DNA of 64,000 bases from Candidatus Methanomethylophilaceae archaeon (GCA_017540825.1 JAFYAH010000052.1:1-64000); one strand, 5' to 3'. Shown: positions 49,393 through 57,522, counted from the first letter of the stretch. Numbers and translations are program-made. The notes: generated from the sequence alone by a model not told the origin.

Positions 49393-49668
49393 GACCGCGC
49401 TCCGACGCGGGGCGGGCGCTGGAATGATGGCGTGGGACCATGCGATTGCAATCGCGCGGCTCTTAGTCCCGGGTCAGGTCGAGTAGACATTCGCACTGCA
49501 AATACGATGGAGGTGAGATGCAGGCATCATGGGCCAAAACGTCGGGCCAGCGTCTTTCATAGTGGTGGACCTGATGATGCCGAACGTGTTCCTAATCAGG
49601 GGACCCGGGTAGAAACTGCGATTAGGGATGGCTCATACTATCCCTACCGGGTCTTCAAAGCGGATGTT

Positions 49669-50289
49669 TCACAGGGGTTTGTTCTTTTTCGTGAGGCTTG
49701 ACGGCTTGTGCATGCTCTCGTCTCCCTCGTCATCGACATTCATCGAGCGCAGGAGGTCGGCGAACTGGGGGGATCCCTTGTAGGAGGTATTGGCTTTTTT
49801 GGCGGCTGATAGTTCGCTAGTCGTGTCGCGGATATATCTGAGGTTCCGGAAAACCGGCTCCATTCTGGCGAGGTAGTCGCACAGAGCGATCCTTGCGAAA
49901 TGCTGCCCGTCGAGCCTGAGGTACTGAGTTGCACTCAACATGCCCCTCTGGAATGGCGAGGACATGCGGAGTACGATTTGGGAATCCAGCTTGCCAGGGT
50001 ACTACTCTCTGAATTTGTCGTAGAGCCTCTCGCCCAACGCGCTCATCCCATCTTTGAATTCCATAAGCACGGCCTCCGCGTCCTTGCCGCTGTCGACGAG
50101 GCCCTTCAGGTATTCTGCGGCGTTTTCCCTGATCGTGATACTGTACTCGCGTATTGCGCATCCGAGGAGGTCTGACAGCCCGTTGTAGCAGAGGGAGGAG
50201 CTGGCCATGTTGACAGCACTTTCCTTCATGTCCGAAGGAATCGTGAGGTTTAGCCGGTAGGAGGTCTCGTCGCGATTGCTCTTTTCCAT
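49669..50289 (-). CDS. double ribbon-helix-helix protein joined by an in-frame UAG
   Basis: 206 residues if TAG (50002-50004, codon 96) is read through. The first half has a ribbon-helix-helix pattern (YRLNLTIPSDMKESA to LLGCAIREYS). Past the TAG a second such pattern appears (SQIVLRMSSPFQRGML to FARIALCDYLARM). The TAG falls in the linker KFRE-UAG-YPGKLD. The 12 codons before the next ATG are open, and the second half has no promoter or ribosome-binding site of its own. Such proteins are dimeric DNA-binding regulators or antitoxins. Reading UAG would turn a one-domain repressor into a two-domain one. It is divergent from the RHH genes at 50409-50943. Confidence 0.65.
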
Positions 50290-50307
50290 AGGCGCTGGAA
50301 GAGTTAC

Positions 50308-50317
50308 ATATTAATAT
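50308..50317 (-). promoter_or_regulatory. TATA-like palindrome in the divergent RHH promoter
   Basis: ATATTAATAT, a perfect palindrome, lies 19-28 bases before the minus-strand ATG at 50289. It sits between two sets of ribbon-helix-helix genes and could be both TATA box and operator. Confidence 0.4.
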
Positions 50318-50408
50318 AATCGTGTAATACAATAATCGCTACGCGTATAGCACTGCTTAAGCCTAGGAGCTTCCGCCCGGGCTTGTAGCCGCGCGTGCAG
50401 GAGCAGAG

Positions 50409-50690
50409 ATGAGGAGAGAAGACTGCGTTAACTGCAGAATGTCCGCCCGCGAAGTCCATGAGCTGGACAAACTCGTGGAGCTCGGGCTGTTCTGCAGCCG
50501 CTCAGATGCGGTGCGCCACTGCGTGTCGGAGTATCTGATCAGAGCCAGAATAGAAAGAGACCGCCCCCGCCCCGGGGAGGTGTTCCGAATAACCGCAAAA
50601 GACGTCCTGGCTGAATTCTTGGCGGAACCGCGCCAGGACAACAACCCCTTCACAAGGAGATGCGGAGATGTCATCATCAAACATGGATAA
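50409..50690 (+). CDS. ribbon-helix-helix (CopG-like) DNA-binding protein
   Basis: 93 residues. Residues ~8-50 match a ribbon-helix-helix (CRMSAREVHELDKLVELG, then SRSDAVRHCVSEYLI). The C-terminal part is unrecognised. CAGGAG stands 7 bases before the ATG. It is the first gene of a run of overlapping genes leading to the recombinases (to 53918), so it is a good candidate for the regulator of element excision and integration. Confidence 0.72.
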   Translation: MRREDCVNCRMSAREVHELDKLVELGLFCSRSDAVRHCVSEYLIRARIERDRPRPGEVFRITAKDVLAEFLAEPRQDNNPFTRRCGDVIIKHG

Positions 50691-50943
50691 AAGAACTGCT
50701 GTCGAACACCAGGTCATGACCTGCAAGACCACCGGCCAGATTTTCGAGGAGGTGGAGAGGTTCAGGTCTGACAGCAGGCTGGAGACACGCAGCGCCTCGC
50801 TGAACGTCCTGGTCTCCGTGGGCCTCTGGGCCCTCGGGAGACTGGGAGGGGAGGAGTGCGCCGAGATCCTCGGGTCGCACGGCATCGTCGGGATGCACGT
50901 ACTGCCGGCTAGGGGAATCCCCGAGGCGCAGGGGGTGGAGTGA
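50668..50943 (+). CDS. small RHH-like protein
   Basis: 91 residues, overlapping the previous gene by 23 bases. The stretch VMTCKTTGQIFEEVERFRSD followed by RSASLNVLVSVGLWALGRLG fits a ribbon-helix-helix. The tail may contact a partner. Its place between another RHH gene and the recombinases suggests a role in controlling the element, perhaps as an excisionase-like factor. The start could also be ATG 50683. Confidence 0.6.
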   Translation: MSSSNMDKRTAVEHQVMTCKTTGQIFEEVERFRSDSRLETRSASLNVLVSVGLWALGRLGGEECAEILGSHGIVGMHVLPARGIPEAQGVE

Positions 50944-51077
50944 TGGGCTTCTACTACGTCTGCAACGGCAGGTGGAGGTACATCCGCCGCTACAACCCTC
51001 TGTGGAACGACCGCTGGGAGCGCGAGGACAGAAGGCGCAGGAGGTCACCCCACTTCCACGAGGGGGGATGGCAGTGA
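50943..51077 (+). CDS. 44-residue basic, aromatic protein, unknown
   Basis: ATG 50943 overlaps the TGA of the previous gene (TGATG), and its own TGA overlaps the ATG of the next gene. The peptide is rich in Arg, Tyr and Trp (MGFYYVCNGRWRYIRR). Coupling on both sides supports a real gene. The charge suggests nucleic-acid binding. No family is recognised. Confidence 0.5.
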   Translation: MGFYYVCNGRWRYIRRYNPLWNDRWEREDRRRRRSPHFHEGGWQ

Positions 51078-52072
51078 CGCCGGATCAATACGGGAAGGAT
51101 GACGCGTGCGCCGAGGCGATCGAGGCGTACATGGCCGAAAAGTACAAGGACCGCCCGGAATGCGAATGGGCCGGGAAGGCCAGGAGGGGCCTGTCCCTGG
51201 TGACCGAATACATGAGGGGTCTCGGGCTGGAGGCCGACCCACGCTGGGTGGACCTCGACTCGATGGCCTACGTCTGCGAGCACTTCGGGCCGGACTCCGG
51301 GCTGGACGGAAAGGACGCCTTCGTAGCCCTGAAGATTTTCGAGGACTACCTCGAGTTCCACGGCAACGCCGCGGGCCTGGGCGCTGAGAGGCTGCTGCAC
51401 ATCTGCGGCAGGACGGACCCGATCGACCTGCAGTGCGAGGCCCTCATGGCGGCCGAGAAGACCCCGTTCCAGGAGATTGTCGTGCATCTCCAGCTGCGCC
51501 TCGGGCTCACGGCTGATGAGTGCTGCTAGTTGGACGTCGACGACATCCACTAGGGGGACGACACGCCGCACATCAGCGTCATGGGCGACAAAAATGCCTA
51601 TCCCAGGGACGTGCCCCTCGTCGAGGACTCCCTGGAGGCGCTGTCGAGATGGGTTCGGGAGCGCTCCAGGATCGTCATAGCCTCAATCGAGGCCGACCCG
51701 TGCTGGAGGGACCGGGGCGTCCTCCTCCTGGTCCGCGACGATCCTGCCTGTGCAGCCAAAATGCCGAGCCCCGGCTCCATCGACTCCGTATATGAAGCCC
51801 TCGTCCCGGGTTCCGGCGCGTTCGACGCCAGGCGGGCATGCAGGCGCAGGATGCTGAGGTCGGGGGTCGACGTCCTGACGACCTTCCAGTTCCTGGGGGC
51901 GGATGTCTCGGACCTGCGCGATTACGTGGGAGAGCTGGACCTCCGCACGCTGGCGGCGATGGTCAGGCCATTCCAGGCCCTCCCGAGAGTGGAGGGTTGC
52001 CCCCCGGCCGAGCCCCGCGGCTCCGCGGCCATGAGGGCGAACGCCCGCGACGGCCAGGAGGGGGGGCCATGA
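51068..52072 (+). CDS. tyrosine recombinase-like protein A, two in-frame UAG codons, degenerate active site
   Basis: 334 residues from ATG 51068 if TAG at 51527-51529 and 51551-51553 (codons 154 and 162) are read. An N-terminal helical core-binding-like domain precedes a catalytic-like domain. LRLGLTADECC-UAG-LDVDDIH-UAG-GDD aligns with the 'GLR..E...L...DI' box of XerC-type enzymes, and HISVMGDKNAYPRDVPL follows as usual. The catalytic arginine of that box is replaced (GLTADE), and the HxxR and LGH boxes are altered (DARRACRRR, FLGADV). A tyrosine in LRDYV remains. It is therefore probably a structural or regulatory partner rather than an active enzyme. It overlaps the next recombinase gene by 4 bases. 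Confidence 0.68.
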
Positions 52073-52962
52073 GCAACGGGAGGCCCGCGAGCCCCGGATG
52101 CATCCCCTTCATCGACCAGGCCGTCCGCCGGCTGGAGGAGAGCAGCCCTGACGTGCGCAGGAGCACCGTCGAGTCCTACAGGGCAAGGCTGGTCAGCGTG
52201 GCCAACCGCCTGGAGGACATGCGCCTGCCCGTCGACCCGTCGGAGATAGGCCTCGGGGACGGCAGGTGCTTCGTGGAAGAGCTGTTCCGCGACGGGCTCG
52301 GCAGGGACACCGTCAAATCGTACGCGTACGCGTTGATGTCGTACGCGGAGTCCGCCGGTAACCACTCGCTGGCGGGCCTGGACGCTAGGGTGGCCGGGAA
52401 GCCTAAGCTCACGCCTCTCTCCAGGAAGGAGACCGTCGCCCTCTAGTCCGCCGAGCTCCCCACGGAGCTGGAGGTCGTTCTGCACCTCATGCTATCGTTC
52501 GGGGCCACGGAAGGCGATCTGTCCACGGTGAGGGTCGACGACATAGATCTCGCCCGCTGCACGGTCAGGCTGGGGCCCATCCCGGGCTCCGACGGCCCAA
52601 GGGTCCTGAAGTTCGTCACGACGTGCGCTGGGAGGTCTTCCCGCGAGGTGTTCGAGAGATACCTGAGCCACCGCAGCACCATCGTCAAGTGGGTCCGCCT
52701 GAACAATCGCGGAGCAACCGAGCCCGAGGAGCTCCTCGTATACGACAGGGGAGCCGAGGTCATGCCCTTCAAGGCGGGGTCCACCTCCATAACCAACAGG
52801 CTCAGAAGGATCAGCAAGGCCACTGGCGTACCGCTGACAGAGGGAAGGCTCCTGAGCACCTACTTCAGGAACCTCGCCTACGCCGACTGCAACGAGAGGG
52901 GGTCACCCCCAGCCACTGCGGGGCTCCCCCCATCAGAGGGGGCGACGGAGGTGGAGCCGTGA
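52069..52962 (+). CDS. tyrosine recombinase-like protein B with in-frame UAG at codon 126
   Basis: 297 residues with TAG 52444-52446 read through (SRKETVAL-UAG-SAELPTELEV). Residues ~13-110 are a core-binding domain (STVESYRARLVSVANRLEDM, then DTVKSYAYALMSYAESAG). After the TAG, HLMLSFGATEGDLSTVRVDDIDLARCTVRL follows the recombinase fold, but the catalytic Arg is absent. The C-terminal RLLSTYFRNLAYA lacks the usual HxxR and nucleophile context. TAG sits exactly at the junction of the DNA-binding and catalytic-like domains, so without readthrough a free DNA-binding domain would be made. ATGA and GTGA overlaps couple it to A and C. Confidence 0.68.
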
Positions 52963-53918
52963 CTGGCGACATCTGCTCCAGGTGGGACCGCGCCATCGAA
53001 GCCATGATCGCGAAGCATCTTGACGATGCTCCCGGCCTGACCCCGAGGACGATATCCGACTACAGGGGATCCATAAGGTCCCTCCTCAGGAAGATGGACG
53101 AGCACGGCTTGGTGACCGACCCCAGTCTGATAGGGTCCGAGGAGCTCAACGCCGTGTACAACATATTCCAGCAGGAGGGCTTGGCCGTGTCCACCGGCAA
53201 GGCCTACATCAACGTTCTGAAGCTCTACTGCTATGCCGCGGGCAACTACTCCATAGAGAAGAAGAGGCTCCCGTGGAGCACGGACTACAGGCCGAACGCC
53301 GACTGGCTGACCAATTCCCAGTGCAGGAGGATCATGAAGGCCGACCTGAACCCGGAGCAGCGCATGATCATCCATCTGGGCCTGTGCCTGGGCCTGAGGA
53401 GGGTGGACTCCATCCGCCTCAGATTGGAGTACATAGACTGGTCCCAGAGGAAGTTAACCGTGCTGGGCAAGGGGCACGGCAAAGGCAAGCTGCGTATCGT
53501 GGACTTCAACACCACCGACTCCCCCGGGATGAACACCGAGGAGGTGTTCAGGGGATACATCGAGTACCGCGATACCATGATCTCCCTCGTCAAGGGCCGC
53601 AACCCCTCGGCGACGGTCCCGGACAGGCTGCTCATATACATGAAGCACGACAGGCTGGGGTCGTTCTCGGAGGACGGGGTCGCCTTCGACAATCGCGTGA
53701 AGGAGATCTCGGATGCCGTGGGGATCCCGTTCTCGAACCACACCCTCAGGCGCACCTTCGGCCGCACCCTGTTCCATAATGGGGTGAAGATCGAGGACAT
53801 CGCGGCGATCCTTGGCCACAAGGACACAAGGACGACCCTCAGATACCTGGGGTTGGACAGGACGGACCATTCCAGCCACATGAACATGCTCGACTTCGGG
53901 GATGACGAAGATGACTGA
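52959..53918 (+). CDS. int: tyrosine recombinase C (integrase), complete active site
   Basis: 319 residues from GTG 52959, overlapping gene B by 4 bases. The N-terminal core-binding domain (RTISDYRGSIRSLLRKMDEH) is followed by the catalytic domain. Catalytic residues are Arg in LGLCLGLRRVDSI, Lys near VLGKGHGKGK, HTLRRTF (HxxR), AAILGHKD and the nucleophile Tyr in TTLRYLGL. It ends 142 bases from the tRNA. It is the enzyme expected to cut and rejoin the attachment sites of the element. No UAG is present in this one, so it may be made even when A and B are truncated. Confidence 0.92.
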   Translation: MTGDICSRWDRAIEAMIAKHLDDAPGLTPRTISDYRGSIRSLLRKMDEHGLVTDPSLIGSEELNAVYNIFQQEGLAVSTGKAYINVLKLYCYAAGNYSIEKKRLPWSTDYRPNADWLTNSQCRRIMKADLNPEQRMIIHLGLCLGLRRVDSIRLRLEYIDWSQRKLTVLGKGHGKGKLRIVDFNTTDSPGMNTEEVFRGYIEYRDTMISLVKGRNPSATVPDRLLIYMKHDRLGSFSEDGVAFDNRVKEISDAVGIPFSNHTLRRTFGRTLFHNGVKIEDIAAILGHKDTRTTLRYLGLDRTDHSSHMNMLDFGDDEDD

Positions 53919-53943
53919 CGCGGACGCAGGGAAAGCCAGGGAG

Positions 53944-53971
53944 GGGGCCGAAAAGGCCCCTCTCATTTTTG
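53944..53971 (+). terminator. hairpin with T-rich tail after the integrase
   Basis: GGGGCC, loop GAAAA, GGCCCC (53944-53960), then TCTCATTTTTG. It closes the recombinase operon. The T-rich tail is also one copy of the 11-mer found at both element ends. Confidence 0.55.
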
Positions 53972-54019
53972 ACGAAAACAAAGGCCACGGGGAACTCGAA
54001 AACCAGAGCGCCGAAAGAC

Positions 54020-54030
54020 CAAAAATGAGA
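54020..54030 (-). other. candidate right arm-type recombinase site
   Basis: CAAAAATGAGA is the inverse of TCTCATTTTTG at 12951-12961 and 53961-53971. It lies 21 bases inside the right attachment repeat. Confidence 0.45.
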
Positions 54031-54051
54031 CGTATGGCTAACGCTAGAATG

Positions 54052-54074
54052 GAGATGAGTGGTCCCAATGAGAT
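54052..54074. repeat. right attachment site overlapping the tRNA-Ile 3' end
   Basis: Exact copy of 12889-12911. Here it includes the true 3' end of the tRNA gene (54060-54074) and 8 bases beyond it. Insertion at this place leaves the tRNA intact. Confidence 0.88.
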
Positions 54075-54134
54075 TTGAACTCATGACCTTCCGGTTATCA
54101 GCCGGACGCTCAAACCGTGCTAAGCTATGGGACC
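54060..54134 (-). tRNA. tRNA-Ile (anticodon GAT)
   Basis: A cloverleaf can be drawn on the minus strand: acceptor GGTCCCA/TGGGACC, anticodon stem TCCGG/CCGGA with loop CTGATAA, and T arm ATGAG-TTCAAAT-CTCAT. The discriminator is A and no CCA is encoded. The anticodon (plus strand 54097-54099) reads GAT, decoding isoleucine AUC/AUU. Its 3' end is the insertion target of the 41 kb element. Confidence 0.95.
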
Positions 54135-54159
54135 AGCAAAACCCTCCATAGTTTTATCG

Positions 54160-54167
54160 TATATAAT
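54160..54167 (-). promoter_or_regulatory. TATA box of tRNA-Ile
   Basis: TATATAAT on the plus strand (ATTATATA on the minus strand) lies 26-33 bases upstream of the tRNA 5' end. Confidence 0.55.
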
Positions 54168-54314
54168 TATTGCTGTTAATCAAATGTTGGGTTTTTTCAG
54201 GCCAGAACATGGAAACGCCGCAATCCTTCGTCGTCTTTCGGCCAGCGTCCTGCTTCCAAACGACTGCGTTAGGGTTTTAACGAATGAGCCTGATTCTTCG
54301 CCAGAGGTTTTCAG

Positions 54315-54875
54315 ATGGGACTTTTCGACAACATCGGCAAAGCCGTCAACGACTTGAAAAAAACTGATCCTGAGAAGACTCCGAAGACCGTGGACGTCGT
54401 CTTCTCCAGCCTTCCAGAGACGTACGAAGAGTTCGTCTCCATGCCGCAGGCGTCGCTCTCCACGCCTTACGACACCGCAGCGATGACCATCCTCGCGTTC
54501 TGCTTCTTCCCCCAGGACAAGGAGCTGTGCTACCGCATGGTCCAGTACCTGAAAGGGCCCTCGGAGCTCAGCGCTTACCAGAGGTCGTTCATCAAGGACC
54601 GCTTCGAGGACGCCGACTACATCCCCCGCTCCTACTTCAACGGAGCCACGCCGCAGAACGACTACCGCCCCAGCCAGCCCTACACCATCACCATCTCCAC
54701 CAACCCCCACTCCTTCGACAACGACGGCTACGTAAGGGTGTGGATAAGGTCCGGCGGAGCCGACAGCCCCAGGCAGATCGACCTCAGGAAGGCTAAGGAC
54801 GGCAAGTGGTACCTGTGGGAGCAGTACGTCCTCGTGGGGATCCGCCAGCCCGAGAGCTCCAACCCTTGGGCCTGA
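54315..54875 (+). CDS. DUF6935-family protein
   Basis: 186 residues. Recognised from the conserved run LPETYEEFVSMP, TPYDTAAMTILAFCFF, YLKGPSELSAYQRSFIKDR, YIPRSYFNGATPQNDY, RVWIRSGGADSPRQIDLR and KWYLWEQYVLVGIR, ending NPWA. The family is widespread in gut bacteria and some archaea, with no known function. There is no signal peptide. It is the first chromosomal gene to the right of the element. Confidence 0.75.
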   Translation: MGLFDNIGKAVNDLKKTDPEKTPKTVDVVFSSLPETYEEFVSMPQASLSTPYDTAAMTILAFCFFPQDKELCYRMVQYLKGPSELSAYQRSFIKDRFEDADYIPRSYFNGATPQNDYRPSQPYTITISTNPHSFDNDGYVRVWIRSGGADSPRQIDLRKAKDGKWYLWEQYVLVGIRQPESSNPWA

Positions 54876-54927
54876 GGCTCAAACAGGGCTCCGGCCCTTT
54901 CTCTTTCCCTTCTTCTCATCAACTGCA

Positions 54928-54935
54928 TTATAAAC
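54928..54935 (+). promoter_or_regulatory. TATA box of the PH-like membrane protein gene
   Basis: TTATAAAC lies 21-28 bases before ATG 54956. It decides that start over longer in-frame options and implies a leaderless message. Confidence 0.5.
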
Positions 54936-54955
54936 CTCCCGGAGCATCACCCAGC

Positions 54956-55429
54956 ATGGACGCGTCGTTCAGGGAATCCCGCCCCATACTTCCGAAGCAG
55001 CTGTTCCTCGTCATGACCGGGGTCCTGCTGTCCTCGCTCGCATTCATGGCAGCCGCGGCGCTGCTCCTGCACTCCGGCATGCCCGCCTGGACCCTGCCGG
55101 TGACCGCGGCGCTTTTCCTTGCGATCATACTCATATGCGCGCTGATGAAGCTGGACGTCGAGTGCTCGGAGAAGGGCGTCAGCATAAGGTACATCGTGAG
55201 GAAGGTCTTCATCCCGCGCGAGGACATCATTGACAAGAGGCGCGGCGAGCTGGGGGAGATCAGGAGCTACGGCTCGTGGAACCTGAAGGGGGTCAGCCAC
55301 AAGACATATTCCGTCATCGGGGACGACATGGGAGTCGCTCTGAAGATTAAAGGGAAGAGGGTCGTCGTGGTGTCCAGCCAGAGGGCGGAGGAGCTGTTCG
55401 GCGCCGTCCCTGTCGAGAAGGAGGAATGA
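54956..55429 (+). CDS. two-TM membrane protein with PH-like domain
   Basis: 157 residues. Two membrane spans lie at ~18-40 and ~44-64 (LFLVMTGVLLSSLAFMAAAA; LPVTAALFLAIILICAL), followed by a ~90-residue beta-rich domain. That domain contains KVFIPREDIID and KGKRVVVVSSQRAEEL, the pattern of bacterial PH-like domains. The function is unknown. The stop codon is almost adjacent to the next start. Confidence 0.6.
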   Translation: MDASFRESRPILPKQLFLVMTGVLLSSLAFMAAAALLLHSGMPAWTLPVTAALFLAIILICALMKLDVECSEKGVSIRYIVRKVFIPREDIIDKRRGELGEIRSYGSWNLKGVSHKTYSVIGDDMGVALKIKGKRVVVVSSQRAEELFGAVPVEKEE

Positions 55430-55430
55430 G

Positions 55431-55877
55431 ATGCAGCTGGCGTTCCATTGGGTAAGGGTGCAGGCGTTCTGCTACGCGACCGAGAGGCAGGAGCTCCTGG
55501 AGGAGACAATGTCGGAGCTCCTGGGCGGAGACGAGTTCACCGAGGACGTATCGGACGGGGAGCATGGGGAGACGATGCTGATACTGGAGGCCCGTCTCAC
55601 CAAGCAGAAGGAGTACGCGGCCCTGTTCGGCAGGCTCGGCCAGGGGATACGCGACTGGATAAGGGAGGACATGGACAACCGCGTAGACGAGGACTGCATG
55701 TTCTACATGCGCCTGGACAAGCAGAAGGCCGTCCAAGGGGAGTACGAGGTCGCCCACCACGGGGACGTCATCTCGATAACCGGGAAGATACAGTCCCATC
55801 CGGCCAGGAAGGACGTCGCGAAGGCCAACCTGGCGGCTTTCCTGGACTCCGTGGAAGGTCACTCGGGCTCTTCCTGA
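55431..55877 (+). CDS. archaeal RNA-binding protein (COG1325-like, exosome-associated)
   Basis: 148 residues. The N-terminal HWVRVQAFCYATERQELLEETMSELLG is characteristic of a small archaeal family predicted to bind RNA and work with the exosome. It has the usual length. It starts one base after the preceding stop codon and its 3' end overlaps the convergent CNNM gene by 19 bases. Confidence 0.72.
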   Translation: MQLAFHWVRVQAFCYATERQELLEETMSELLGGDEFTEDVSDGEHGETMLILEARLTKQKEYAALFGRLGQGIRDWIREDMDNRVDEDCMFYMRLDKQKAVQGEYEVAHHGDVISITGKIQSHPARKDVAKANLAAFLDSVEGHSGSS

Positions 55878-57133
55878 GCCTCTTCCTCCTTCTTGAAGAC
55901 GGCTTCCGTCACCCTGCGTCCTTTCACGCTCTTCACCGTGATGTCCACATGGGGTATGGACACGCGGTCGCCGCGGGCGGGGCCCCGGCCCAGCTTGTAG
56001 CAGATGAACCCTGTCACGGAGTAGTCCTCGTACTCCTCCGGGTCGAACGGCACCTCCATCTTCTCCATCACGTCGTATATGTTCGCCGTCCCCTTGACTA
56101 TGAACGTCCCGTCGGACCCGGCGGACACGTCGTGCTGGACCTCGTCGCTCTCGTCCCATATCTCTCCGACGAGCTCCTCGAGGAGGTCCTCCATGGTCAC
56201 AATCCCCATGGTGCCCCCGTAGGAGTCCAGCACCACGGCCATGTGGATCTTGGACTTCTGGAAGTCGGCCAGGAGGTTCGCTATGCTGGCGGTCTCCGGG
56301 ACGCTCTTGATGGGCCTGATGATGTCCTTGATCGCGGGCATGGCGCCCTTGAACTGGTCCGCGTAGAACTCCTTGGCGTAGATTATGCCGATGATGTTGT
56401 CTATCGTCTTGCTGTAGGCGGGCAGCCTGGAGAACCCGGTGCGGACGAACACGTTCCCCACCTCCTCGGGTGTCATCTCGATGTCAACGGCCTCGACGTC
56501 CATCCTCGGGATGTAAACCTCGGACACCTGGATGTCGTCGAACCTGATGGCGGACTTTATGAGCTCGCTCTCACTCTTCTCCAGGACCCCCTCGTCCTCG
56601 ATCTCGTCTATCATGACCTCGAGCTCGTCCTCGGTCAGGGTGGCGTCCTCCTCCCCTTTGGAGATGACCGCCGTCATCTTCCTGAACAGCCAGGATATCG
56701 GGCTCAGGACGATCTCGAGGGCGCGGATGGCGCCGCATATCTTTATGCACACCTTCTCCGGGTGCTTCTTCGCCACCGATTTGGGGATGATCTCCCCGAA
56801 GATCAGGACCAGGACTGTCATGACGACGGTGGACGCCAGCGCTCCCGTCTCGGCCCCCAGCAGGATTGCGAAGAACAGGGTAGCTATCGACGTCCCTGCT
56901 ATGTTGACCAGGTTGTTCCCTATCAGGACGGTCGTGAGGAGCTTGTCGTAGTCCTCGAGTATGGCCAAGACCTTGTCCGCCTTCGCGTTCCCGTCCTGGG
57001 CCATCTTCTTGAGGCGTATCGTGTTCGCGCTGGTGAAAGCGGTCTCTGACATCGAGAAGAAAGAGGAGCATGCGATGAGCAATGCTATTATGACGACATA
57101 GACGAGCGTCATGTCCATTACAGGTGCACGCAT
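55859..57133 (-). CDS. CNNM/CorC-family (HlyC-like) membrane transporter
   Basis: 424 residues. The N-terminal DUF21/CNNM transmembrane domain (~1-150) contains SETAFTSANTIRLKKMA and FGEIIPKSVAK. Two CBS domains (~210-325) and a C-terminal CorC_HlyC domain (~340-410, VTGFICYKLGRGPARGDRV) follow. The family handles Mg2+ or Na+ export and is regulated by nucleotide binding to the CBS pair. The domain order and length are standard. The start may be one of the closely following Met codons (57118 or 57112). Confidence 0.9.
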   Translation of the reverse strand: MRAPVMDMTLVYVVIIALLIACSSFFSMSETAFTSANTIRLKKMAQDGNAKADKVLAILEDYDKLLTTVLIGNNLVNIAGTSIATLFFAILLGAETGALASTVVMTVLVLIFGEIIPKSVAKKHPEKVCIKICGAIRALEIVLSPISWLFRKMTAVISKGEEDATLTEDELEVMIDEIEDEGVLEKSESELIKSAIRFDDIQVSEVYIPRMDVEAVDIEMTPEEVGNVFVRTGFSRLPAYSKTIDNIIGIIYAKEFYADQFKGAMPAIKDIIRPIKSVPETASIANLLADFQKSKIHMAVVLDSYGGTMGIVTMEDLLEELVGEIWDESDEVQHDVSAGSDGTFIVKGTANIYDVMEKMEVPFDPEEYEDYSVTGFICYKLGRGPARGDRVSIPHVDITVKSVKGRRVTEAVFKKEEEAQEEPE

Positions 57134-57297
57134 CCCGTCGGAGTGTTGCTATCAGGCAATTGAATTCCAACCTTCGAATGATACGTCCTGGTAGAGATAT
57201 AATTGTTTTGAGGGCCTTTTTAAGCGTCGGCGGAGCCGCCGAGGCAACCGACCAATAGTTTAAAATGAATGAGCGCTCGTTAAGCGGTCAGATTACC

Positions 57298-57522
57298 ATG
57301 CCTGCGACCGAGATAAAGTACGAGATTGTAGAGCAGATAGCCGTGCTGTCCGAGAACTCGAAAGGCTGGACGAAGGAGCTCAATCTCATCAGCTGGAACG
57401 ACAAGGAGCCCAAGTACGACATCAGGGACTGGTCTCCGGACCGCAAGATGAGGAAGGGCGTCACCCTGACGGAGGAAGAGGCCCGCCTCCTCCTCAAGGC
57501 GCTCCAGTCCAAGGGCCTCTGA
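57298..57522 (+). CDS. PC4/YdbC-like ssDNA-binding protein
   Basis: 74 residues from ATG 57298, chosen because AGTTTAAAA (57253-57261) would start transcription near 57285; the in-frame ATG at 57265 is upstream of that. EIKYEIVEQIAVLSENSKGW, KELNLISWNDKEPKYDIR and LTEEEARLLLKAL match the YdbC/PC4 fold, a homodimeric single-stranded nucleic acid binder linked to transcription or replication. Confidence 0.75.
   Translation: MPATEIKYEIVEQIAVLSENSKGWTKELNLISWNDKEPKYDIRDWSPDRKMRKGVTLTEEEARLLLKALQSKGL

Larger units (their letters stand above)
12889..54074. mobile_element. ~41 kb integrative element inserted in the 3' end of tRNA-Ile(GAT)
   Basis: It is bounded by the 23-bp direct repeats at 12889-12911 and 54052-54074. 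Three overlapping tyrosine-recombinase genes abut the tRNA side, and a VapE-type replication gene lies just inside the left end. An 11-mer, TCTCATTTTTG, occurs 40 bases inside the left repeat and twice near the right repeat. Cargo comprises defence genes, regulators and a giant surface protein. No capsid, portal, terminase or conjugation gene is recognisable, so it resembles a satellite or integrative plasmid that may need a helper. The boundary call is strong; the mode of transfer is unknown. Confidence 0.85.
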
